This document shows positions 6,737 through 14,102 of a stretch of 37,016 nt of DNA, piece after piece. The notes under the pieces are model-generated. The model made no database searches and was not told the DNA's origin. It saw nothing but the letters and a program-made list of their open reading frames with translations. Source of the DNA: an uncultured Collinsella sp. (GTDB taxonomy: Bacteria > Actinomycetota > Coriobacteriia > Coriobacteriales > Coriobacteriaceae). Position 1 is the first letter of the stretch. Each line of letters opens with the position of its first letter. Location: positions 1 to 37,016 of the forward strand of contig CAJLVJ010000014.1 of NCBI GenBank assembly GCA_905210085.1. The letters run 5' to 3'. Both the position numbers and the translations under genes were made by a program.

Positions 6737-8009
6737 GAATGCCCACGTCGTCGACCCGTCTGTCGAGCTTGACGGTGTCGTTGACGTCCTGATTGACGGC
6801 GATAAGATCGCCGAGGTCGGCGAGAATCTCGCCGTCGAGGGAGCCGAGGTCCGCGACCTTTCCGGCAAGTACCTCGTCCCCGGCCTGGTGGATATGCACG
6901 TTCACCTTCGCGAGCCCGGCTATGAGGTCAAAGAGGACATCGAGAGCGGCACCCGCGCAGCTGCCAAGGGCGGCTTCACCGGCGTGTGCGCCATGCCCAA
7001 CACCGATCCCGTCACCGATAACGGCACCGTCGTGGAGTTCGTCAAGTCCCGCGCTGCCGAGGTCGGTCACTGCCGCGTCTATCCGTCGGGCGCCATGACC
7101 CGCGGTCTTAAGGGCGAGGCCATGTCCGAGATGGGCGATATGGTCGCCCACGGCGCCGTCGCCTTCACCGACGACGGTCGCGGCGTGCAGAGTGCGGGCA
7201 TGCTCCGTCGCTGCATGGACTACGGCAAGATGTTCGGCAAGGTCTTTATGAGCCACTGCCAGGACGAGGACCTGGTCGGCCACGGCCAGATCAACGAGGG
7301 CAAGGTCTCGACCCGTCTGGCTCTCGAGGGCTGGCCGGCTGCCGGCGAGGAGCTCCAGATCGCCCGCGACATCGAGATCGCCAAGCTGACCGGTGCCAAG
7401 CTGCACATCCAGCACATCTCCACCGCCCATGGCCTGGAGATCGTGCGTGCCGGTAAGGCCGCTGGCGTTCAGGTTACCTGCGAGGCCACCCCGCACCACA
7501 TGTTCCTGACCGAGAACGACCTGGACGAGACCTACAACACCTCGCTCAAGGTCAATCCGCCGCTTCGCACCGACGAGGATGCCGAGGCCATCCGTCAGGG
7601 TGTCATCGACGGCACCGTCGACGTTATCGTCACTGATCACGCTCCCCACACCCCGTGGGAGAAGGCCCGCGAGTTCGAGCTTGCGCCCTTTGGCATGATC
7701 GGCCTCGAGACCTCGCTGTCGCTCGTGCTCACCGAGCTGGTTAACACGGGCAAGATGAGCGTGGGTCGCATGGTCGAGCTCATGGCCATCAAGCCGCGTG
7801 AGATCCTGGGCCTCGACCAGGTTCAGGTCAAGGCGGGCTCCGTTGCCGACCTGACCGTGTTCGACTCCGCCGCAACCTGGACGGTCGGCGAGGACGGCTA
7901 CGAGTCGCGTGCCGAGAACTCCGGTTTCGCCGGCCGCACGCTCACCGGTCGTGCCACCGATGTGTTTGTCGGCGGTAAGCAGACGCTCGCCGACGGCTGC
8001 ATCTGCTAG
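6720..8009 (+). CDS. pyrC: Dihydroorotase
   Basis: This zinc amidohydrolase closes carbamoylaspartate to dihydroorotate. It has 429 residues, matching the longer class I dihydroorotases of Gram-positives. The metal motif HVHLR is at 60-64 and the downstream ligand regions (HIQHIS, TDHAPH) are present. The ATG at 6720 overlaps the end of pyrB by 17 bp and has GGAGG eight bases upstream; the open frame extends further 5' only as a shadow inside pyrB. The overlap suggests translational coupling with pyrB. Confidence 0.97.
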   Translation: MALLLKNAHVVDPSVELDGVVDVLIDGDKIAEVGENLAVEGAEVRDLSGKYLVPGLVDMHVHLREPGYEVKEDIESGTRAAAKGGFTGVCAMPNTDPVTDNGTVVEFVKSRAAEVGHCRVYPSGAMTRGLKGEAMSEMGDMVAHGAVAFTDDGRGVQSAGMLRRCMDYGKMFGKVFMSHCQDEDLVGHGQINEGKVSTRLALEGWPAAGEELQIARDIEIAKLTGAKLHIQHISTAHGLEIVRAGKAAGVQVTCEATPHHMFLTENDLDETYNTSLKVNPPLRTDEDAEAIRQGVIDGTVDVIVTDHAPHTPWEKAREFELAPFGMIGLETSLSLVLTELVNTGKMSVGRMVELMAIKPREILGLDQVQVKAGSVADLTVFDSAATWTVGEDGYESRAENSGFAGRTLTGRATDVFVGGKQTLADGCIC

Positions 8010-8029
8010 CATAGCCTTATCGCTTTTGT

Positions 8030-8069
8030 GCGCGGTGCCCTTGCGGTGCCGCGCTTTCTGTTCGTTTTG
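8030..8069 (+). terminator. Hairpin in the pyrC-pyrK gap (partial terminator or attenuator)
   Basis: A 10-bp stem (8030-8039 with 8045-8054, two G-U pairs, 5-nt loop) is followed by TTTCTGTTCGTTTT. The broken T tract suggests partial termination. It would reduce expression of pyrK-pyrD-pyrF relative to pyrRBC. Confidence 0.5.
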
Positions 8070-8101
8070 ACCATGCATCCGCATGGGGGATTGGAGCGTC
8101 T

Positions 8102-8893
8102 ATGCCCACACCTTCCACTGCACGCATGCACGACTTCGAGGTCGTATCGAACCAGGAGATCGCCGACGGCATCTTCTCGCTCGTCATCTCGGCCCCCAAG
8201 CTTGCAAGTGCGCTCAAGCCCGGTCAGTTTGTGAACATTGCCGTACCCGGCGATGCGTCCTCGCTGCTTCGCGTGCCCCTGAGCTACTATCGCGCCGACG
8301 CCGAAGCCGGCACCGTCGAGCTGTGGTACGCCGTCGTGGGCGACGACACCCGTCGCCTGTCGCAGATGGGCCCCGGTTCCAAGTCCAACCTGCTGGGCCC
8401 TGGCGGCCGCGGCTGGCTGGTACCCGAGGGCACCAGGAAGGCATTGCTTGTCGCCGGCGGCATCGGTGTTCCGCCCGTGCTGTGCCTTGCCGGTAAGCTT
8501 GCCGAGCAGGGTGTGGCCGTCGACGTGTGCCTGGGCTTTGGCACTGCGTCCAAGGCCGTGGGCATCGATGAGTTCCGCTCGCTGTGCGATACGGTCAACG
8601 TGTGCACCGACGACGGCTCGCTCGGCACGCACGGCTTCTGCACCGATCCTGCCGCTGAGCTGCTCGGCGAGGGCGGTTACGACTACGTCGCCAGCTGCGG
8701 CCCCGCCGTCATGATGAAGAAGGTCGCCGCCGCTGCCGCCGAGGCCGGTGCGTACTGCGAGGTGTCGCTCGAGCGCATGATGAGCTGTGGCTTTGGCGCC
8801 TGCAACACCTGCAATGTCGAGACGGTCGATGGTATGAAGGGCGCCTGCATGTGCGGCCCCGTGTTCGATGCTTCCAAGGTGGTGGTCTTCTAG
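8102..8893 (+). CDS. pyrK: Dihydroorotate dehydrogenase B, electron transfer subunit
   Basis: A 263-residue FAD and [2Fe-2S] protein that lets the class 1B PyrD pass electrons from dihydroorotate to NAD+. Domains in order are an FAD-binding barrel with RVPLSYY at about 57-63, a nucleotide-binding domain with AGGIGVPPV at about 118-126, and a C-terminal iron-sulfur segment with C229, C234, C237 and C249 or C251 (SCGFGACNTC). The ATG at 8102 has TTGGAG upstream. Its stop overlaps the pyrD start by one base. The first ten residues precede the usual family start at about MHDFEV, so a slightly later start cannot be excluded. Confidence 0.95.
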   Translation: MPTPSTARMHDFEVVSNQEIADGIFSLVISAPKLASALKPGQFVNIAVPGDASSLLRVPLSYYRADAEAGTVELWYAVVGDDTRRLSQMGPGSKSNLLGPGGRGWLVPEGTRKALLVAGGIGVPPVLCLAGKLAEQGVAVDVCLGFGTASKAVGIDEFRSLCDTVNVCTDDGSLGTHGFCTDPAAELLGEGGYDYVASCGPAVMMKKVAAAAAEAGAYCEVSLERMMSCGFGACNTCNVETVDGMKGACMCGPVFDASKVVVF

Positions 8894-9816
8894 TGGGTAC
8901 CGTGAACATGGCCGTCGATTTCGGCGGCGTCAAGATGCAGAACCCCATCAACACCGCAGCCGGTACCTTTGGCTACGGCTGGCAGTTCCAGAACTTCTTT
9001 GATGTCTCCCAGCTGGGCGCCATCACCACCAAGGGTTGTGCTGCCGAGCCCTGGCCCGGCAACCCCGCGCCCCGTATGGCCGAGATCCCGGGCGGCATGA
9101 TCAACTCCGTGGGCCTTCAGAACCCCGGCGTGGCCGCCTTTGCCCGTGAGTCCGGTCCGTGGCTCGAGCAGCTTTCCAAGGACGGTTGCCAGGTCATCTG
9201 CCAGGTTGCCGGTCATTCCGTCGAGGAGTTTGTCCGCGCGCTCGAGATGTATGTCGAGCTGTGCCCCTGGGCTGCCGGCTACGAGATCAACGTGAGCTGC
9301 CCCAATATTGCTGCCGGCGGTGCCGCCATGGGCTCCTCGCCCGAGGGCGCCTCTGCCGTTATGGCTGCCTGCCGCAAGGTGACCGATAAGCCGCTGTTCG
9401 TAAAGATGGCGCCGGTCAACGTCGCCGAGATTGCCAAGGCTCTCGAGGCCGCGGGAGCCGACGGCCTTTCGGTCATCAACTCCATCCAGGGCATGGCCAT
9501 TGACGTTCATACCCGCAAGTCCCGTGTGGCCAAGCCCAAGGGCGGCCTTTCGGGTCCGCTGTGCCACCACATCGCCGTTCGCATGGTCTGGGAGGTCGCT
9601 CAGGCCGTCGATATCCCCATCAACGGTGTCGGCGGCGTCATGACGGGCGAGGATGCGGCCGAGTTTATCCTGGCCGGCGCCACCTGCGTGTCGGTCGGCA
9701 TGGCCAATTTCGTCGATCCGTGCGCCTCAATTAAGATCGCGCACGAGCTCGAGGCCTGGGCGGAGTCCCAGGGCGTGAAGGACATCAACGAGCTGGTAGG
9801 TGCTTTCGAATGCTAG
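8893..9816 (+). CDS. pyrD: Dihydroorotate dehydrogenase B (NAD+), catalytic subunit
   Basis: This FMN enzyme oxidises dihydroorotate to orotate and works as a heterotetramer with PyrK. Motifs are NPINTAAGTFGYG near the N-terminus, GGMINSVGLQNPG, INVSCPN with the class 1B catalytic cysteine, VKMAPV and GVGGVMTGEDA. I chose the GTG at 8893 (overlapping the pyrK TAG) because AAGGTGG lies nine bases upstream; GTG 8902 and ATG 8908 are later options with no ribosome site. That gives 307 residues, the usual length. Presence of PyrK and the Cys base exclude the fumarate- or quinone-linked classes. Confidence 0.96.
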   Translation: MGTVNMAVDFGGVKMQNPINTAAGTFGYGWQFQNFFDVSQLGAITTKGCAAEPWPGNPAPRMAEIPGGMINSVGLQNPGVAAFARESGPWLEQLSKDGCQVICQVAGHSVEEFVRALEMYVELCPWAAGYEINVSCPNIAAGGAAMGSSPEGASAVMAACRKVTDKPLFVKMAPVNVAEIAKALEAAGADGLSVINSIQGMAIDVHTRKSRVAKPKGGLSGPLCHHIAVRMVWEVAQAVDIPINGVGGVMTGEDAAEFILAGATCVSVGMANFVDPCASIKIAHELEAWAESQGVKDINELVGAFEC

Positions 9817-10526
9817 AGACCGACGCCCGCGACCGCGTTATCGTCGCCCTCGACTGCGACCGTGAGCGTGCGCTCGAGCTCGCCCACGAGCTTTCTGGTC
9901 ATGCCGCTTGGCTCAAGGTGGGCATGACGCTCTATTACGCCGAGGGCCCCGAGATCGTCAAGACGTTCAAGGACCTGGGCTTTAAGGTCTTCCTCGACCT
10001 CAAGTTCCATGACATTCCGCATCAGGTGCGCGGTGCCGCCCGTTCGGCCTCGCTTGCCGGTGCCGACCTGCTCTCGGTCCACGGCCTGGGTTCTGGTGCT
10101 ATGCTCGCTGCGTGCCGTGAGGGTGCCGAGGAGGCGCGCGAGGACCGCGCCAAGCTCGTCGCCATCACCGTGCTCACGAGCATGAACCAGGATTCGCTGG
10201 CTGAGATCGGCGTCGAGTCACCCGTGGCCGAGGAGGCCGCCCGCCTGGCAAAGCTTGCCCAGGCCAACGGTATCGACGGCATCGTGTGCTCGCCGATGGA
10301 GGCCCATGACATGCGCGAGCTGCTCGGCCCCGACGCGTTGATCGTGACTCCGGGCGTTCGTCCGGTGGGTGCCGCCCTTGGTGACCAGTCCCGTGTGGCG
10401 ACGCCCTCCCAGGCTATCGAGCGCGGCGCGAGCCATATCGTGGTGGGCCGACCCATCACCGGTGCCGACGACCCGGTTGCCGCCTTTGACGCTATCGTTG
10501 CCGAGCTGGTCGAAAACGTCGCCTAA
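9810..10526 (+). CDS. pyrF: Orotidine 5'-phosphate decarboxylase
   Basis: A 238-residue type 1 decarboxylase that converts OMP to UMP, the last step of the pathway. The active-site signature DLKFHDIPHQV (D-x-K-x-x-D) and the phosphate-binding end VTPGVRP and VVGRPIT are clear. The ATG at 9810 overlaps the end of pyrD by 7 bp. The gene for orotate phosphoribosyltransferase (pyrE), needed just before this step, is not in the window. Confidence 0.96.
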   Translation: MLETDARDRVIVALDCDRERALELAHELSGHAAWLKVGMTLYYAEGPEIVKTFKDLGFKVFLDLKFHDIPHQVRGAARSASLAGADLLSVHGLGSGAMLAACREGAEEAREDRAKLVAITVLTSMNQDSLAEIGVESPVAEEAARLAKLAQANGIDGIVCSPMEAHDMRELLGPDALIVTPGVRPVGAALGDQSRVATPSQAIERGASHIVVGRPITGADDPVAAFDAIVAELVENVA

Positions 10527-10571
10527 AAGATTCCCTCAAGTCACCACTTTTGGGTCTCATTAGCACAAATT

Positions 10572-10665
10572 AGCCCCTGTGCCTGCGAAAACTTTCCCAT
10601 CCTTTGTGTGGAATCGCAGGTCAGGGGCTCAACTTTAACCTCCGTATATTGCACTTTTCGCAGGT
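10572..10665. other. Structured spacer with alternative pairings between pyrF and mihF
   Basis: Arm 10572-10588 (AGCCCCTG, two bases, CCTGCGA) pairs with 10614-10629, giving 15 base pairs around one small bulge. Part of the same arm, CCTGCGAAAA (10582-10591), is also an exact 10-bp complement of TTTTCGCAGG (10656-10665). The two folds exclude each other. There is no strong T tract, so a simple terminator is unlikely. It could be a regulatory leader, a small RNA or a decayed repeat element. Confidence 0.5.
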
Positions 10666-10713
10666 ATCGTCTAACCTATGGTGCCGTCGATTGGGCATTT
10701 AGTGCGTTTGACG

Positions 10714-10722
10714 TGCTAAAAT
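10714..10722 (+). promoter_or_regulatory. Candidate extended -10 promoter of mihF-gmk-rpoZ-thiI
   Basis: TGCTAAAAT is an extended -10 about 45 bp before the mihF start. No well-spaced -35 is evident; TTGACG at 10708-10713 abuts it and could belong to another promoter. Confidence 0.4.
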
Positions 10723-10766
10723 GCCAATTATTGCATCAGATATAACCCAACTATTTGGAGGTTCGA

Positions 10767-11075
10767 ATGGCACTCCCTCAGCTTACCGACGAGCAGCGCA
10801 AGCAGGCTCTTGAGAAGGCTGCCGCCGCACGTCACGCCCGCGCTGAGCTTCGCGAGCAGATCAAGAAGGGCGAGAAGTCCCTCGAGTCCGTGCTCAACTC
10901 CGATGACCCCATCGCTTCCCGCATGAAGGTTTCCACCCTCATCGAGTCTCTCCCCGGTTATGGCAAGGCCAAGGCCGCCAAGATCATGGAGGAGCTCGGC
11001 ATCTCCGCTACCCGTCGCGTCCAGGGCCTCGGCGTCCGCCAGCGCGAGCAGCTCCTCGAGCAGCTGACCAAATAA
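10767..11075 (+). CDS. mihF: Integration host factor, actinobacterial type (mIHF)
   Basis: A 102-residue basic nucleoid protein specific to Actinobacteria and unrelated to the E. coli IHF alpha/beta fold. The N-terminal half is a charged helix (DEQRKQALEKAAAARHARAE). The C-terminal half has the DNA-binding helix-turn-helix region (LIESLPGYGKAKAAKIMEEL), matching mycobacterial mIHF. The ATG at 10767 follows GGAGG at six bases; the four codons upstream in frame have no support. It stands directly before gmk and rpoZ, the standard actinobacterial order. In Mycobacterium and Streptomyces it affects nucleoid compaction and phage integration; here its role is inferred from those. Confidence 0.93.
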   Translation: MALPQLTDEQRKQALEKAAAARHARAELREQIKKGEKSLESVLNSDDPIASRMKVSTLIESLPGYGKAKAAKIMEELGISATRRVQGLGVRQREQLLEQLTK

Positions 11076-11645
11076 GTGAGCGCTCAGGATTCAAAGCTCT
11101 TTGTGATTTCTGGACCGTCAGGTGCAGGCAAGGGCACGCTCGTCACTCGTGTGCGCGAGCGTCGCTCGAACCTGGGCCTGACGGTTTCGGCTACCACGCG
11201 AGCACCACGCAAAGGTGAGGTCGACGGCGTCAACTACTTTTTCCTGACGCGCGAGGAGTTCGACCGCCGCGTGGCAAACGGTGAGTTTGTTGAGTGGGCC
11301 GAGGTCCACGGTAACTGCTACGGCACCTTGGTGAGCGAGGTCACATCCAAGCTCGCCTCTGGCTCGTCTCTGATCTTGGAGATCGATGTCCAGGGAGCCC
11401 TGCAGGTCAAGGAGCGTTTCCCCGAGGCCGTGTTGATCTTTATCAAGCCGCCTTCGCTCGAGGTGCTCCGCGAGCGTCTGATCGGTCGCGGTACCGAGAC
11501 GCCCGAGACGATCGAGCTGCGTATGGCAAACGCCGCCGATGAACTTGCCCTTGCCGACCGCTACGACGACGTCGTGGTGAATGACGATCTCGACCGCGCG
11601 ACCGATGAGCTCGTTCGCGTTCTCGATATGCATGAAAGGATCTGA
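11076..11645 (+). CDS. gmk: Guanylate kinase
   Basis: A 189-residue P-loop kinase that phosphorylates GMP to GDP. The P-loop GPSGAGKGT is at 13-21 and the GMP-binding region includes TTRAPRKGEVDGVNYFF. The GTG start at 11076 follows the mihF stop codon with no spacing and only a weak purine stretch upstream, so translation is probably coupled to mihF. Confidence 0.96.
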   Translation: MSAQDSKLFVISGPSGAGKGTLVTRVRERRSNLGLTVSATTRAPRKGEVDGVNYFFLTREEFDRRVANGEFVEWAEVHGNCYGTLVSEVTSKLASGSSLILEIDVQGALQVKERFPEAVLIFIKPPSLEVLRERLIGRGTETPETIELRMANAADELALADRYDDVVVNDDLDRATDELVRVLDMHERI

Positions 11646-11650
11646 GGTCC

Positions 11651-11932
11651 GTGTCCGTTGTAAAGCCTTGCATTGACGATCTTCTGGAGAAGACCGATCA
11701 CAACCGCTTCCTGCTCGCCTCGCTTGCCTCCAAGCGCGCCTGCGACATTAACAGCATGCTGCGTGGTCAGCACAACCGCGTGCTCGCCGTCCAGGATGTC
11801 GATGACATCACCATTGCGCTTTCCGGCGCCGATACCATCTCGATGGCTATGGACGAGATTGTCGACGGCGACATCTCCTACGACGAGGCCCGTTACGAGA
11901 AGGCGCTCGGTCACAAGGTTGCTGAAGCCTAA
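11651..11932 (+). CDS. rpoZ: DNA-directed RNA polymerase omega subunit
   Basis: A 93-residue omega subunit that helps assemble and stabilise RNA polymerase. The conserved N-terminal region (PCIDDLLEKTDHNRFLLASLASKRACDIN) fits. The GTG at 11651 is preceded by GAGG four bases away and AAAGGA a little further upstream. It follows gmk by five bases and abuts thiI. Confidence 0.92.
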   Translation: MSVVKPCIDDLLEKTDHNRFLLASLASKRACDINSMLRGQHNRVLAVQDVDDITIALSGADTISMAMDEIVDGDISYDEARYEKALGHKVAEA

Positions 11933-13177
11933 ATGGCAGCTCGCGTCTGCCTGGTCCACTATCACGAGGTTGGACTGAAGGGCAAGAACCGCGCACATTT
12001 TGAGCATATCCTCATGGATAACATCAAGGCGGCCTTGGCCGCCTTTTCCGTGAATGCCGTGTCTCGAATTTCCGGTTATATCCTCGTGACCTTTAACGAG
12101 CATCAGGCCGACGATGCGGCGCGCGTTATCCGCACCGTCCCCGGTGTTGCCCGTGTGTCCCTGGCGTACCACACCAACCGCGACCCGCAGGAGTACTGCG
12201 CCGCCGCCGTGAAGGCGCTGCGCGAGTTTGGTTTCTTCGATTCGTTTAAGGTGCACGCCAAGCGCTCTAACACCGACTACGAGCTCACCTCGATTGATAT
12301 CAATCGACAGGTTGGCGAGGTACTGTGCGAGGCGTTTCCCGATAAAAAGGTCCAGATGCACGATCCCGACGCGATGGTGCACGTGCTGGTGGTCCAGGGT
12401 AGCGTCTATGTGTATGCGCGCTCTGAGCGCGGCGTGGGTGGTCTTCCGGTGGGGTCTGCCGGCAAGGTTGTGACGCTGCTTTCCTCGGGTATCGATTCGC
12501 CGGTGGCGACCTGGATGCTCGCGCGTCGCGGCGCGGTGTGCGTGCCGGTACATTTCTCCGGTCGTCCTCAGACGCCTGATACGAGCGAATATTTGGTGCA
12601 GGACATCATCCGTGCGCTTGAGCCGGGTGTCCAGATCGGCCGCCTGTACGTGGTGCCGTTTGGCGATTGTCAGCGTGAGATCTCGGTGACCTGCCCCAGC
12701 AACCTGCGGGTGATCATGTATCGCCGCATTATGTATTCGGTTGCTGAGCGCATTGCGCATATCGAGGGCGCCAAGGCTATCGTGACCGGCGAATCGCTCG
12801 GTCAGGTTGCATCCCAGACGCTCGAGAACATTATGGCCGTCAACGAGGCCGTCAAGATCCCCGTGTTCCGCCCGCTGATCGGTTCGGACAAGCAGGAGAT
12901 CATTGCACGCGCTGAGGAGATCGGTACGTTCGGTATCTCGACCGAGGCTGCTCCCGACTGCTGCACGCTGTTTATGCCGCGTCGTCCCGAGACGCACGCC
13001 AAACTCGATGCCGTGCACGAGGCCTGGGAGCTGTTCGACCACGAGGAGATGATTGAGCGTTTGCTCAAACAGACTGAGTACATCGACTTTGAGAGCAACA
13101 CGTATAAGGCCCCTAAGACCTTAAAACGCAAGCATTCTGAGCTCGCTCCACGTGAGATTTACCAAGATTACGAATAA
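11933..13177 (+). CDS. thiI: tRNA 4-thiouridine sulfurtransferase ThiI
   Basis: A 414-residue enzyme that adenylates U8 of tRNA and inserts sulfur; in many bacteria it also feeds thiazole synthesis. An N-terminal ferredoxin-like region and THUMP domain (to about 165) precede the PP-loop ATP pyrophosphatase domain with LLSSGIDSP at 182-190. The usual motif is SGGIDS, so one glycine is serine here. DCCTLFMPRRPETHAKL near the end is typical. It lacks the rhodanese domain of the longer E. coli protein, as in Bacillus. The ATG directly abuts the rpoZ stop and has no clear ribosome site, which suggests coupling. It ends the mihF unit, with a terminator just downstream. Confidence 0.95.
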   Translation: MAARVCLVHYHEVGLKGKNRAHFEHILMDNIKAALAAFSVNAVSRISGYILVTFNEHQADDAARVIRTVPGVARVSLAYHTNRDPQEYCAAAVKALREFGFFDSFKVHAKRSNTDYELTSIDINRQVGEVLCEAFPDKKVQMHDPDAMVHVLVVQGSVYVYARSERGVGGLPVGSAGKVVTLLSSGIDSPVATWMLARRGAVCVPVHFSGRPQTPDTSEYLVQDIIRALEPGVQIGRLYVVPFGDCQREISVTCPSNLRVIMYRRIMYSVAERIAHIEGAKAIVTGESLGQVASQTLENIMAVNEAVKIPVFRPLIGSDKQEIIARAEEIGTFGISTEAAPDCCTLFMPRRPETHAKLDAVHEAWELFDHEEMIERLLKQTEYIDFESNTYKAPKTLKRKHSELAPREIYQDYE

Positions 13178-13187
13178 TGTTGTGTAT

Positions 13188-13221
13188 AGACCGGCGGTGT
13201 TTTTGCATCGTCGGTCTTTTT
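13188..13221 (+). terminator. Intrinsic terminator after thiI
   Basis: A 9-bp stem (13188-13196 with 13209-13217, one G-U pair) is followed by a T run to 13221. It lies ten bases past the thiI stop and ends the mihF-gmk-rpoZ-thiI unit. Confidence 0.85.
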
Positions 13222-13391
13222 CTATCTGGGCATTAGGCGATAAACGGTTCATTTGTCGACGTGTGCTTGAATAAATGGATATTTTCTCGCAAGGTTTTGG
13301 TCAGCTTTTGGTTTGACCGCGATAACCGGTGTGGACGTGCGGAGGCTGCGGCGCTCGTTTCCTGACACGATGGTGTTGGGAGGTGTTTGCT

Positions 13392-14102
13392 ATGGCGCAG
13401 CGCGAGCAACACGAACGGGTTAAACGGATGGACCGCTGGGCAGAAAAGCTGCTCGGCCATAAGGCGATGGTCGTGGCGATCCTGGTTGTCATTGCCGCCG
13501 CGAGCGGCTTGGCGATGGCAGGTTTTGGTGGTCACTCCAGCGACGTATCGTTTGAGCGTAGTGATGAGGCGAGCGCCTCGGATGTGCGCGGGGCCGGGGA
13601 TGCCTCTCCTGACGATGCCGATGAGCCGTCTGCCAAGAGCTCCTCTGCTGCCGAGGTGTACGTCGATGTTGATGGCGCCGTTGCGAAGCCTGGCGTGTAC
13701 CGGCTTAAAGATGGAGCACGGGTGTCCCAGGCGATTGATGCCGCCGGAGGGCTTACGGCCGAGGCGGATGTGACGGGTCTTAACCGTGCGTCCAAGATCA
13801 CCGATGGTCAAAAGATCTATGTGCCGACGGTAGGGGAGCAACAAACGGCTGCGGCCGTCGGCGGCGCCGAAAGCAGTGCTTCCACGACCCCTGGTACAGG
13901 GTCTTCGTCGGGACTTGTGAATATCAATACGGCAAGTGCGGCGGAGCTGCAGACGCTTTCGGGCATCGGGCCTTCTATGGCCCAGTCAATTATCGACGAA
14001 CGGACGCAAAACGGGGCCTTTGCCTCGGTCGATGACCTTATGCGCGTATCGGGGATCGGTGAGAAGAAACTCGCCAAAATTAAAGATTGCATCTGCGTAT
14101 GA
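13392..14102 (+). CDS. comEA: ComEA-like competence DNA-binding protein (SLBB plus helix-hairpin-helix)
   Basis: A 236-residue membrane-anchored DNA receptor for transformation. A transmembrane segment at about 25-45 is followed by an acidic, Ser/Ala-rich linker (about 50-86). Then come an SLBB domain at about 87-145 (VYVDVDGAVAKPGVYRL) and a Ser/Thr/Gly linker. The C-terminal double helix-hairpin-helix at about 175-232 has the two hairpins LSGIGPSMAQSII and VSGIGEKKLAKI. The ATG at 13392 has GGGAGG upstream. The frame opens earlier, at 13329, without support. It overlaps comEC by four bases (ATGA). Presence of comEA-comEC suggests a DNA-uptake channel, but no pilin or comF genes are visible here. 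Confidence 0.93.
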   Translation: MAQREQHERVKRMDRWAEKLLGHKAMVVAILVVIAAASGLAMAGFGGHSSDVSFERSDEASASDVRGAGDASPDDADEPSAKSSSAAEVYVDVDGAVAKPGVYRLKDGARVSQAIDAAGGLTAEADVTGLNRASKITDGQKIYVPTVGEQQTAAAVGGAESSASTTPGTGSSSGLVNINTASAAELQTLSGIGPSMAQSIIDERTQNGAFASVDDLMRVSGIGEKKLAKIKDCICV

